Notes under the pieces: model-generated
What the model saw: the letters and a program-made list of their open reading frames with translations, nothing else
Told to the model about the DNA's origin: nothing
The model's database searches: none
Shown: in pieces, positions 11,849-22,890 of the stretch
Numbering within the stretch: the stretch's first letter is position 1
Layout: each line of letters starts with the position of its first letter
Assembly (NCBI GenBank): GCA_000827495.1
Contig: KN817537.1
Span: 192,419 to 256,418, forward strand
DNA length: 64,000 bases
Source of the DNA: Hypholoma sublateritium FD-334 SS-4
Lineage: Eukaryota; Basidiomycota; Agaricomycetes; Agaricales; Strophariaceae
Direction of reading: 5' to 3'
Translations under genes and position numbers: made by a program

Positions 11849-13838
11849 GGACCGCTTGGCGGGGACCCTGCCCGCGCATGTGACCTGCCCGAGAGCATAC
11901 CGAAAGGGGCGTCCTGCTAATTATCTTTTGATAAGCCGCGCGCGAACCATCATTTTCCTGCTTCTTTTCTCTTCGGGTGTTGTTCGGGTGTGATAACAAG
12001 GCGACGAGAGACGGGCAAGCTGAAGCGCTGGGGGACAGAATTGGCGCTGTGCGTGCCTTGCGTGCTCTGAAGCTTTGCACCACTTTTCTGAACAAATGTT
12101 TTGAGCACCACGGCGCATTGCCATCACAGGACTATGTATGCTGCGAAATAGTCGCCTAATTATAGAAGAACCCATCCAGGTATGATCCCCTTGACACATG
12201 ATCGCGGCTACTGTGGATATACATCCAACAATACGGCTTTCGCTGGCACAGTAATGATTGGTGAAACAATTTTCTCTCTCTGAGCTCAGTAAAAAACGGA
12301 GAGCGAGGCCGACCCAGGCTGGCCGCTCAGAGGTACCCGCTATACGTACTGCAATAACGTAAATTCCGAGCGCTGAAACAACAAAAAAATCAACGCGGCG
12401 ACAGGCGCAATGTCGAACGCGACGCCATCCCATGGTGATCCTCAGTCTCTCTGGATGTACAGAATTTCATCGCGGGTACAAAGTTTATCTGAAATGTCTG
12501 ATTGATTGCGACTCGTTCCTTGAAGTCTGAAGTTGGCCGCGGCTCATGGGGAAGTAGAAGCTCGACCACCGCCGTGTGTGCCTTGATGTCCGCGGTAATG
12601 TCCGTTCTATATATAGCCAATCGATGGCGCCACGCAGGTCAGTGGCGGGCGTTTAGGCGCCGGTGGCCACTGGGTGCGCTCTCAACCACCCGGGTGCGCA
12701 GAGCCCGAGATTTATCCAAAATAGAGAATAGAGGCCATATGGGCTAATAAAGTGTATCTTTCGCCAACGTGGTGCTCATCGACCACCGAATGTGGCCGTG
12801 GAAGCGCTGGTCGGTAGTTTAGGCGCCGAACCGCCTTGAGGTCCTTATCTTCCCATTGGAACGAGTTAAATTCCACATCGTGTTGTGATACAAGTGCGCA
12901 GAATACAACCAAAATCTCGTGTATTCTCTATATTCGGTTCCACAGTGCTGCACAGATTTCAATTAACACATACTCGCCGCCGCTGGGTACGACTCGCCGT
13001 TTAGATTCGGGGAAAGGATGGAAAGGGCTGCTTTACAATTGAGGCACCGTGGAGCCCGCCATGTTCCGTTTGGAACAAATTGAAGTGAATATTGCCAAAG
13101 TACTTATTCCGACACAGATGCGTGTTTTTGGCACTGTTGGGCGTTCGGTATCGCATGCAAATTGCTGGCCTCGCGCACTTCGCGGCACTTCGCAAACCGG
13201 GACCTAAAGCCTCCGTACGGGGCGTGGGGCCCCCGTGTCAACATCCTCCTAATATCCTCGCCTGAACCGCGCATCCTAATCACACAGAAGCGAACAGTAC
13301 GCCTATTTTGCAACGCAGTGGCGTCTGTTGGCGTGCGGTGACGTCGGCGGGGCACCTGTTTATGTATTTGGGCTCTCATACTGATGATCGATTGATAGTG
13401 GACGCCGGCAGGTCCCTGGCATGTAGGCGCCAGCGCGCAGTAATGATGGGGCGTTCTCTCCTCCTCGTCCACTGTCGCTACGACTGTGGTGAATATTAAT
13501 TTTGACATAAAATTTTACGAAAGTGACATTCAACTACCAGTTAACGTGCTGGTGGAGTAGAAGACGCATATACCCAGCTTAGGCGCCCAAGTGCCTCGGG
13601 CTTCGTATCATCGATTCTTCTTCTTGATGTGATCCGAATTGTATGTTAATCGGAAATGATGCACGCTGCTGGGTCGCGGCAGCGCTTAATGCTGAAAACG
13701 TGGCGTATATGAGGATGTTTCGGGATACATACATTGGACGCTCACTAATCATCAAGCTAATGTCATCGAGTCGCATCATATAAAAGGTGTTCGTCACTCG
13801 CCGGTACTGAAAATTTAGATTTTCTCCTCTATTTCGCA
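11849..13838. other. intergenic, no gene seen
   Basis: Divergent promoter region between the Kre9/KNH gene and the NC-motif gene. Several frames of 60-170 codons occur, but none has a recognisable domain or supported splice sites. Confidence 0.5.
13779..13786 (+). promoter_or_regulatory. TATA box
   Basis: TATAAAAG 53-60 bp before the ATG at 13839. Confidence 0.5.
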
Positions 13839-14920
13839 ATGTCGCCGTCTGGCACTTCCGACTACGATGATCCCTGGCCTGAACTATCCATACTAGACTC
13901 CGAGGACAAGGGCATGGCAATCGGGCAGTATTGCCGGTCCCTCCACCTCCTGTACAAAGCGGAGGGTTCCGATCGGATGGAGAAAGTTATCGTTCGGGAG
14001 GTTCGACTCTATAAAGCCCGTAAATCTCCGGAACACGAGTACATATCGGCCAAGGTCTGCGTTGCGGGGTGTTTAGATGACGCGGACTCCAGATACGTCT
14101 TGTTCGAGCGGTTCAAGGGTAGCCGATCCAAGGGGTCCTTCTCCCTAAGTTCGCTACACAAAAGCAAAAGCAACCCCGATTACTCAGATAGTTCCCCCGC
14201 ATTCTACGCCAACGATAAAGTCAGAATCCGGAACAAGCCGCACTACGACGACCAGGATGAGGTCCACCGCATTCTGAGCTTCGACCCACCACTCCATCTA
14301 TACCAACTCGCCCTTCTCGCGTGCACTATTCACGACAGTAGCGACGTGTATGACATGCTTAAAAGCAACTGTTATTTTTACGCCGGTATCTTTGTCAAAG
14401 TTCTTGAAAAGGTCTTTACCTGGGGCGCGCTGCATACTACCGGCTCCCCAGCCGTCGAGGGAGCTAACAGCCTAGTCCGGAAGAAATCGGGCAAGGATAA
14501 AGCGGGGACAACATGGTTGGGCATCAACCTAGCGGGGAACGACGAGACGCTCCGGATTATCGCTCAGTTTGACGAAACAACTGACAATTTCATGAAGGCG
14601 GTAAGTGTAGCCACCTCCCTTCTGTCGGATAGATTGGGTTGCAGCGATTCCAGTATTTATATGTTCTATTTTATTAGATCGATGCCAATGAGGCTATCGC
14701 GAAAGCTGCCGAGAGGGAGAGGATTGTCCAGGAAAAACACCGCGCAGAAGAAGAGCTTAAGATCGCCATTCTCGCTTTTCAGCTTGAGGCCGAGCAGGAG
14801 GGAGCTCGGAAGGCAGAAGAAGCGCAAGCCGCTTTTGCCCTCAGGGTGTCCGCCCAGCAAGCCGAGCTGCGAAGAGTGAGGAAGCGACACAAGCTGCACT
14901 TTCCTTTGTATGGGAACTAG
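13839..14920 (+). CDS. unknown protein with NC motif and coiled-coil tail
   Basis: Two exons, 13839-14600 and 14678-14920, with a 77-nt GTAAGT...TTAG intron in phase 0; 334 aa. I do not recognise a named family with certainty. The first 250 residues look globular. At about residue 180 there is YDMLKSNCYFYAGIF, which resembles the Y-x-L-x3-N-C-x2-[FY]-A signature around the catalytic Cys of LRAT/NlpC-P60-like proteins; this resemblance is by eye only. From about residue 255 the sequence is a strongly charged helix (many Glu, Lys, Arg and Ala, e.g. AAERERIVQEKHRAEEELK) likely to form a coiled coil. No signal peptide or membrane segment. A TATA box lies 53 bp upstream. Confidence 0.85.
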
Positions 14921-15420
14921 ATACCCGCGAATTTTCTGTAATTCGGATGATGGACGCAGTAAGCATGGTAGAGGAACTGCCGCCGGCATCGCTCAGGCGT
15001 CGTTCCCGAGGCAGGGACAATCGCAATCAGCGTTCTAGTTGAGATTTCTCACTTAAGTATGTACTGAAAATATATTATGACGGCGAAATGACGACCTGCT
15101 CTCCTTGGATTTGCCCAGTCTTTGCCGCAGCGGAGCGAGGCTGACCTTGTACATGTACTTATGCATACGCCGCCGCGCTGCAGTCAAGTCGAGAGTAGTA
15201 CTGAGCATACATTTTTGGTTGGGCCGCACCTTCTATTTCACTCCATGAAATGGATGTTTGATGTTTGGGTGTTCAGGGAGGCTGTCCTTTGTAGGTAGCG
15301 GTGACGCAGGCTGGCAGGTGATTGGTCCGCACAACTGAATTACACAAAAAAATACAAGGAAGTACACGTACGATCAACAAAATACAAAGATCAGCAAGAA
15401 AGCACCCGTTGCGCCCCGCG
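14921..15420. other. intergenic, no gene seen
   Basis: Convergent 3' region between the NC-motif gene and HUA1. No supported frame. Confidence 0.5.
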
Positions 15421-16854
15421 TCAAAATGTCCGCCCAATCCCTCCGCACACCTCGCACGTAATCCGGTCGAGCAGAAAAAAGCTCGTATTGCCCTTCCCAT
15501 CGCACCGCCAGCACAGACGCCCGCCAATGCGCGGGTCGCCCGCAGTGTACACGACCGCGCCGGGCGGCGGGCGCCCCACCCCCGAGGGACGCACACCCGT
15601 CGGCGGCGTGTAGAACCCGCCGTGGTGGTCCGTCATGTACCCCCCCGCGGCGAAGTGTGGCGGGGGCGGCGACAGCGAGAATGCCGGTGGGATCGGCGGC
15701 GGTGCGGGGGGCGGCGGCGCACGTAGTGGGCGCTGCAGGCGCGCGTCGCGCGCGGTGTGCGTGAACGAGTACGCCAGCGGGCCGGCGAACGGCTTCGCGT
15801 GCTTCTTCCAGCAGCGCTTGCACGGGCGCAGCGGGTCTGAGTTCTTGTACCCGATGTTGTGGCCTGCGGAGACGCGATGCGTTCAGCACGCGTGCAGGAG
15901 GGGGCGAATGGGGCACGCACATTTATCGCACTCGTGGTGCTCGGGGTATACGAGGAGCTTGCCGTCCTTGAGCAGCGGGTGGCCTATTACGGGCTGTGTC
16001 GTAGGCCGCCCGTCGTCTGGCACCCGCTCTGTGAGCGACGTCGGGCGCGATGGCCGCCCAGGAATGTCGGGCATAGACCGTTGCCCGGGCGGTGGGCCCG
16101 GCGGCGGCGTGTATGTGCCCTCCCTGCGCAGGATATCGTCCGCGGGGCCCACCGCATAAAAATCTCGCGCGAAATCCGATGAAGGCGTCGGCGACACCGT
16201 CGGTGAGCGCGCTGCTGCCAGCGATGTCGAACGACGACGCGGCGGCAACGGCGGCGGCACGGCGAGCGTACTAGGTCCCGGCGGAGGGTGAGATGGCGGC
16301 GCGTATTGCCGCTGCTGCGGTGGCGACGGCGTGGGCGAAGCCTGCTGACCAGGGTAAGAATTCCACCGCTGCGCACCAGACGATCCGCCGTAGCTGCCAC
16401 CCTGGGTGCGCTCGTTGAGGCTGTCCACCACGCTGTTCAGCGCGCCCGTTAGCTGGTGCAGCAGGCCACCTGGGCGATCGCGCCGCAGGCTCAAAGAGGA
16501 GTAGGACGAGTGTCCCGTAGGCTGACTGACTAAAGCCTGTGGACGTGGAGCGGCCTGTGGAACTTGTGGCGCTGGTGCAGGCTGAAACGGACGCCTGGGA
16601 CCCTGCTCTATCGTGATCTCCCCCTCGCCCATCGCCGGCCGTACGGTGTATGGTGGGGGTTCATCCACAGGTTCGTCAAACCCTAGATTGCGCTCTGGGG
16701 CCCTATCCGCCTCCCTGGTAGGTGGTGGGGTGACTGGGGCGGAGAATGAGGGTGGCGGAGGAGTGACATCTGTAGAACTGCTGTTGCCGGTGGGGTTAGG
16801 GGTGAAAGGGTTGGTGCGAAATGGATTTCTGGACGGCGAGCTGAGTGTTGCCAT
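15421..16854 (-). CDS. HUA1: HUA1-like proline-rich zinc-finger protein
   Basis: Two exons, 16854-15921 and 15863-15421, with a 57-nt intron whose removal rebuilds a Cys codon (ECDKC|HNIGYKN); 458 aa. Residues 1-300 are disordered and rich in Pro, Ser and Gln with many PPPP runs and one PPPYTV motif. The C-terminal part has the fungal Hua1 signature: HPLLKDGKLLVYPEHHECDK, then NSDPLRPCKRCWKKHAKPF, and finally GDPRIGGRLCWRCDGKG followed by ITCEVCGGIG. This gives two CxxC pairs in each half, a DnaJ-like zinc-binding pattern. Yeast Hua1 is a cytoplasmic protein linked to actin patch assembly and ubiquitin; the same role here is inferred. A TATAAA box lies about 50 bp upstream. The + strand frames over this gene are shadows of its GC-rich codons. 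Confidence 0.88.
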
Positions 16855-16900
16855 TTCCGCACAGATACTGAGTCTGAGAGTTTAGGGAGAGTTCTACTAG

Positions 16901-16906
16901 TTTATA
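16901..16906 (-). promoter_or_regulatory. TATA box of HUA1-like gene
   Basis: TATAAA on the - strand about 47-52 bp before the ATG at 16854. Confidence 0.4.
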
Positions 16907-19900
16907 CCATTGGGGGGAACTGTGCACCGACTGTGCAATTTCGTTGACGGCGGCAAGACGGCGGTTATGTCGGACCTGTGGAACGAGAAGTTCCGTGTAT
17001 TTGGTTTCGGCACTGGGGCTAAATATTTTACGTCATCATGACAGGCTCCCGCGCAGTGGACAAAGTTGGGACAAAGGCAACAAAATACGGAGGAAGAGGG
17101 ATGAAATAGTCTGGATTAACGACGATCATTGCGGTTGGACCAAGACGATTCACGCAAGAATCATGAAGACAATCAAAGGTCGTCCGCAAGTCGTCCGAGA
17201 CATTCGGTTTGCATTCGGTTGACATCCGGAGACAATCTACAAACGACTTGAACAACATTTTGGAAGAAAAACGGGATGCACACCTTCGGAGCTTCCTCGT
17301 AATCCGTATCCACTGTCATGCCATCTGATTTCGTTTTCCAAGCAGCGAGTCTGCAGCGAGTAAGTACTACTCAATACTACTCACCGATGACAGACGCCAC
17401 AAGTACAGCGTCGTAACCATGACCATAATGAAAAATGTATGCGCTTTAGCAGCTTTCAAGAGAAAGATGGCGACCCGTTAGACTTGGACAGATGCAACCA
17501 TTGCACCCATCGAAGAGGGTGCCACAAATAGCGCTCGTCTAAAAATAGCTGACGATATGTCAGGGCTAAATATAGCGGAACGCAATGTTCTCTCTCTGCG
17601 CCGACGACAGAGGCAGGTCGGTGCGCGTCTCCCAATGCCCTAGAATCCGACAAGAGCGTATAAAATTAATTAGTGGGATACAATATGCTATCGCCTTTCG
17701 CAAAAGGAGGCTGAATATACATAATAGGGTCAGATCTAGAGCCTAGCGCGATCAGAGGCCCTCTAAGCCCCCCCGAGAACGCAACTATTAGAGATCCGCC
17801 GGGATGCGTATGCGATACATCAGAGACGCATTCGCGCCCAACTTATGCATCCTAATCCCGAGTGCACTGGTGAAACTGATATTCTCTTTGCAGCATCCCC
17901 GCCGAACACAAGATGTGAAAGTACAGCACTTGCATTGCATGCGGGTTGCAAATTTTCCGCCGGGATACAATACGCCTGAGACGTGCGCCGCCGCCGCGTG
18001 GTACCTGGTTCAAGAAAGAATCTGTCGTGCAGATAGCGTGTCGCACCCGACCGCCTGACCTACGCCGCTCAGCGTGAGCTAGCGTATGTAGCGCGCCCCG
18101 ATGCGCGCCAGCGCGGCCTGCGGTGATGTTCGCGTGGCGCACGAACGCCACAGGGCGCGGACGATGCGGCGCCGATAGTCTAAGGTAATGCATGGACACC
18201 GTTGATATCACGGCAGGCCTGGGTTACGCGTGCGCGGGATATGCGTCGATTACTCGTCGGTGAAGACGGGCAGGGGTAAGCCAATCATAGCTGCCACGCT
18301 AGTTTCAGTCGCCGACAGAGTGGATGCAAATTTGCGTTCGTTGAAGTCTTTACCATACTTGGAGGCTAGATTTCAACCAGCAACCTGAAAGTGAGTACCG
18401 GCGTTGTGAACCGGAAGATCTGCCAGTCCGTCTGGGAGATACAATGCGAGATAGCAGCGCTCGTGGGGATCCGCACAGAACGCTCTTCAGCGATCAAGTA
18501 GGTGCTGTGAGCCTGGGGAGGCAATGCGATGGAAAGAGGGATGATGGTACATTTTCCGGGAGGACAAACGCCGATGCTCGTACACAGTGACATGAAGTTA
18601 AGTTTTGTCGATACGCTTTGCGCGAGCCACGATACACGACCGCCAATCAAACGAGCATCGAATGAAATGGGAAACTTCTCGCACTGAGCTCTGCGGCGCA
18701 CTGCACAGATGCGAGGGCGTGAAGCTTTCCTCCGCGTGCGCAATATTCGAAAGGGGCGTCTCCGCCGGTGCAGCGTAGCTGTTATCGCAAAGTGCGAAGC
18801 AGTATTCTATTTGACTATCAGGCTATCAGATAGCACAGTGCAGCTGATATCGTGCACTGTGGAGTCCCGCCTAGTCTATTGGTCCGTTGACGAGGCGGCG
18901 CAAGAGTCTATAGCGCGCGCGACTGTCTCAACGCCAGCTAGCCAATCGATAGCGACGAGCCTTGAGTGGGGGCGGGGTGGAGATAGCTGCAGCCAATCGC
19001 CGGCGAAGATCCCATTGAGTAATCGCGCACAGAAGTGCAGAGCTGGCTCCCATCGAACTTCGAAGGCAGTCACCCAACACGCACAGATGATCATCGGTGC
19101 ACAGTTGGAAAAGGCTGTAGCGTCAACCTGTGCGAAACGGGATATTTGCTACAATGACTGCATCACGGTTTTGGAAGGGCGTCATCTGTTTGAGCATTGC
19201 TGCTTGTGGAGCACTCTCCGTGTCGTGTCCGCTGTGCAAGGTGTTCGTGTGTTAAGCCCGTAGTATCGCCAGAGGAAGTATACGTTCCGCTTGAGATAGG
19301 GAGTGATCTGTTGGTGATCTCGATATTAACTCGGCGCATGGCAGGAGTAAGTACCAGAAACGTGTCCTCCAGGCCTGGCTATGCTGACGGGACCAGCTCT
19401 GTTCCATTCGTAGATATTAAAACCCCGAGCCTGGGTGACGGAACGTGGTTGGAGCGCTCCAGTAGATGCGAAGCTTGCGCGCGAGCCTCAAGCTCAGTCT
19501 TTAAGTCTGCGGGGCCATCGAGCGTGTCTATTTTCGCCAGATCGTTGTGTGTGGTGTGAAAGTTGGGAACAGAAGCGGGAGTGGCAGGTCGAAGCGGGCG
19601 TGGGAAGGTGTCGAACACGGGAAAAATGATAAGGTGCTGATGAATGGACAACCACCGCTTCTGCGTCGCAGCAACCTGGGCGAGTGCATCGCCATCCGTA
19701 GCTACCGCTGTAACGGGCGGAGTGTCGCCCCGATAATCATTTTGGAGCTGTCGGCCATGTTCTCGGGTTTGTATAAGAACAGCAGCCGTCCACGCTGTCT
19801 CCTCACCTCCGGTCACCTCTCGCTTCAACTACTTTCTTCTCACTCAGCTCACAGCACTCAGTATCATTACCACCCTTACTGTATCACTCATATTCAGCAA

Positions 19901-19914
19901 TACCAACACCAGCC
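16907..19914. other. intergenic, no certain gene
   Basis: About 3 kb without a supported gene model. One - strand frame at 19379-19828 is listed separately. A TATAAGAA sequence near 19772 lies about 140 bp before the next + strand gene. Confidence 0.45.
19379..19828 (-). other. possible unassigned coding exon or remnant
   Basis: A 149-codon frame on the - strand, upstream of and divergent from the Kre9/KNH gene at 19915. Its second half (FHTTHNDLAKIDTLDGPADL, LKTELEARAQASHLLERSNH) has protein-like composition and resembles the start of a small mitochondrial protein. I could not find following exons or name a family. It may be a remnant or chance. Confidence 0.22.
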
Positions 19915-20458
19915 ATGCACTTCTTCACCACCTTCATCTTCACCATCCTCGCATTTGTCTCGCTCGTCTCTACCGCCCCCGTACTCTCGCCCCGGGATGT
20001 CTTCGTGCCCCCAGTGCTTAAGCCCAACGGGCACTCGGTCTGGAAGATAGGATCTTCCCAAGTCGTCACCTGGTGCGGGAATAATTAGCTCGCCACGGGT
20101 GCGGATCCCTTTGCTGACGCTTGATCCGCAGGAATGTGACGGCCGCCCCGAAGCAGATCACCAACACCGAGGCAAAGGTCATCCTTGTCACCAAAGGCCG
20201 CTTGGACTTTGGTGCGTCGTCTCTACTCTTCTATATCCGTGTGCTCACCTTCGCGCGCAGAGAACCCCCTCGCTCAGGGCATCAACGTGCTCGCCGGAAA
20301 GGCCACAATCACCGTGCCCAAAGTGACGCCCGGAAGGGACTATCAAATCCTTGGTACGTCTCTTTACTTCGTCTGACTATGAGGGGTGCTTACCTGCTGC
20401 TAAACAAGTCTTCGGTGACTCTGGAAACACTGGGGAGTTCTTCGAGATCACCGCTTGA
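19915..20458 (+). CDS. Kre9/KNH-family secreted protein without GPI tail
   Basis: Four exons: 19915-20072, 20132-20211, 20261-20353 and 20409-20458; 126 aa. Signal peptide of about 20 aa (MHFFTTFIFTILAFVSLVST), then a Kre9/KNH domain: VLKPNGHSVWKIGSSQVVTW, NPLAQGINVL, KATITVPKVTPGRDYQIL and a final VFGDSGNTGEFFEIT. It stops directly after the domain, with no Ser/Thr linker or GPI signal, so it is probably freely secreted or wall-associated. Exons 1 and 3 have exactly the same lengths (158 and 93 nt) and phases as the GPI-type member at 10686-11750. Several longer frames over this gene read through introns and are not separate genes. Confidence 0.87.
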
Positions 20459-21273
20459 AGCGTGCCACCCTGCTGCGATTAATGAACGACGACGACCCAG
20501 CCGGCCTGAAATACACATACACATACATACTCACGAATACACCCCAAAAAAATATCACCCGCACCGCCCTTGCAGTGCGTAATGGACTCAACATGGACCT
20601 ATTACTTCGTTGGCTTGGACTGTATCATAGCATTTTCCGCATCGTGTACTACCACCTCGCACTTCATTCGGACTTGAACGCTTTCCGACCTCCAGTACTT
20701 TACCTACCCTTCGCCCATCTAGTATTTTTACGCTCAACCGGCTACCTATAGCTAGCATACCGTCGTAATGTCTTGATTTGTGTTACATGTGTAATACCAC
20801 CGTGTTCATCGTGTTTCAACTGTTTCTTTTTGCCGCGTGTTCATTATTGTTCATTATCACACACTGTTCGCACGTCCTGGAGCAAGATACTTAATGGATG
20901 GTAGCAGAAAGTTACAGGGAGTGGTTTGGTAGTGGGCGCAGTTGCAGGCGGTCAAACGCGGCATTGCGCGGCCCGGACCGCAGCGAGCGCGCGGCGCACG
21001 CGCTACTAACGCGCTTTCATGGAGGAGCGTTGCGCCCAAATTGCGCTCTGCGGTTTTGTAACTAAGCATGGTTTATCCAAATTTTTCGGACACCTATGTA
21101 CTTACTCAGCTTTATTTTCTGCTGTACTACAGTCCAAGACAAAACTTCAGCCTCAGTTATCATGGCGCCGTCGACTGCACGTGTGTAGGTATAAGTAGAT
21201 TGAAATCAAAATACGTCTTGACTAATACCGTTCGACTCGGTAGTGTCCTCCCTTCTTCCCCCTTCCATCAACG
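20459..21273. other. intergenic, no gene seen
   Basis: 3' flank of the Kre9/KNH gene and promoter of the first F-box copy. No supported frame. Confidence 0.5.
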
Positions 21274-22890
21274 ATGTCTACTGTCGGACCTACTAATCCT
21301 CTAGTACCACCTATCTGCAGAATTGGAGATGACCTCCTTTATGAAATATTCTTCCTCAATACTTGCAAGGAGATCAATTTGTGGGATCCGGTTGAATATC
21401 TGGACCAGCGCAAAGTTAGGCACAGTCCACTCAGAAACACCCGACGAGCATCGCAAGTGTGCCATGCATGGCGCGAAGCCCTCCTTTATTCTCCGTCTAT
21501 ATGGGCTAGATGTATGGAATTCGATGCATTGGGTCAGAAACGCGACGACTGGCGCAATCTAGTACTGCAGAGGACGGGACAGTCGCCGCTCAGTATCACC
21601 GTTCGACGCCGGATCCGTACCACCAGTGGTTTGTTACAGCTCTTTCTGGAGGACCTCCTGGACAAGCATTAGACGAGGATCGTCGAATTATACATCTCGG
21701 TGGATTGTATGGAAACACATCTTACACGAATCACAGAGTCACTTCGCCGCCCAGCAGAGAATTTAAGGGTGTTCGTGATGCGCTTCACTGGCGCCCGGGT
21801 GCCGTTGAATTTCCAACTCTTCCAGGGACATGCGCCACGCCTTCAATGCCTTTGGCTTCAGGGCATTTACAATACAGGGATCAATCTCAAATCGCCCGCC
21901 GTGTTCACCAGCAATATGTGTTACCTCGAATTGGAGGAATTACCCGACCTCAACGTGTATAACCTCCTTGCCGCATGCTTGCGTATGCCACTCCTCGAGA
22001 GACTCAAATTGCATATCTCAAATCTGAATACCGGCGATTTATCCGAATGCACTTCGCTACCGTGCCCTGTTATGCCACGATTAAAATGCCTCGACCTGTG
22101 CTACCGGATGCTAGATATTTATCCGTTCTTCTTGGACCGGGTCATACCATCAGATGGATGTCAACTGCATATCATACATACCTCTGATGCACAATTCCAA
22201 CCCCCCGACAATTCTAGCGTATTTCTGCAATTTATGCATAGCGTGCTATGCAAATTCGCTGGTTCAATCTTTGCCAAACACCAGGGGCAGCCGAATGTCG
22301 GAAATGTCGGATTGATTATATCGCGCCTGAACTTCTCATTTTCTTGTTACGGCGATCGATTACGCATCACCTTGCCAGGGTCTCATGTCATTGCTTTCCC
22401 TCAACTCCTTGACACTATTCCAATCTTGACCCATGCACTCTCGGGTCAACTCGATCTCAGGATAAATATGCGAAGCGACCACGCCGCCTACTCCTGGCCT
22501 CCAGGCTTTGACATTGGCTCAAAACTCATAATAGCGCTCAAATCAATGGATATGATCTGTGCTCTTCAAATCCATGATTATCACATTTACACACTCCATA
22601 AAGATTACGGACCCGACATTCTGTTCCCGTACCTCAAAAAACTCATTCTAGGATTCGGATGGAAACCTATTGGTGATATGATAACAGCGGCACTTCCATT
22701 TCTTGCGCAGAGACAGACCATTGCGCCAGTGGAAGTCCTCGAGATCAATCTCGATGATAAAGAATCTGTTCCGTGGAAGGCAATACATTCCTTGGATGAA
22801 CTACCTGGGTTAAAGGTTGTTTGGAATAGACACGGTCGGGTATATCAATATATATGTGGAGGGAATGAACTCCGGCGAGGGCTCAAATAA
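21274..22890 (+). pseudogene. F-box protein copy 1, interrupted by one in-frame TAG
   Basis: An intronless F-box gene of the local family (start MSTVGPTNPLVP) open over 538 codons except for a single TAG at 21670-21672. The next paralogue (25001) has TGG (Trp) there: DLLDKQWTRIAEL against DLLDKH*TRIVEL. Before the stop lies the F-box (IGDDLLYEIFFLNTC, then ASQVCHAWREALLYSPSIWA). After the stop the weak leucine-rich part and the conserved tail (VVWNRHGRVYQYICGG) remain fully open and similar to the paralogue. This suggests a recent nonsense mutation, a polymorphism or a sequence error rather than old decay. A truncated protein of 132 aa keeping the F-box could still be made. Confidence 0.8.

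Noticed and set aside
13104..13508. 134-codon - strand frame
   Set aside because: No recognisable motif; lies in the upstream region of the NC-motif gene.
15635..16159. 174-codon + strand frame opposite the HUA1-like gene
   Set aside because: Low-complexity Gly/Arg-rich shadow of Pro-rich codons on the - strand.
18709..19263. 184-codon + strand frame
   Set aside because: No domain, irregular composition and no splice support in an intergenic region.
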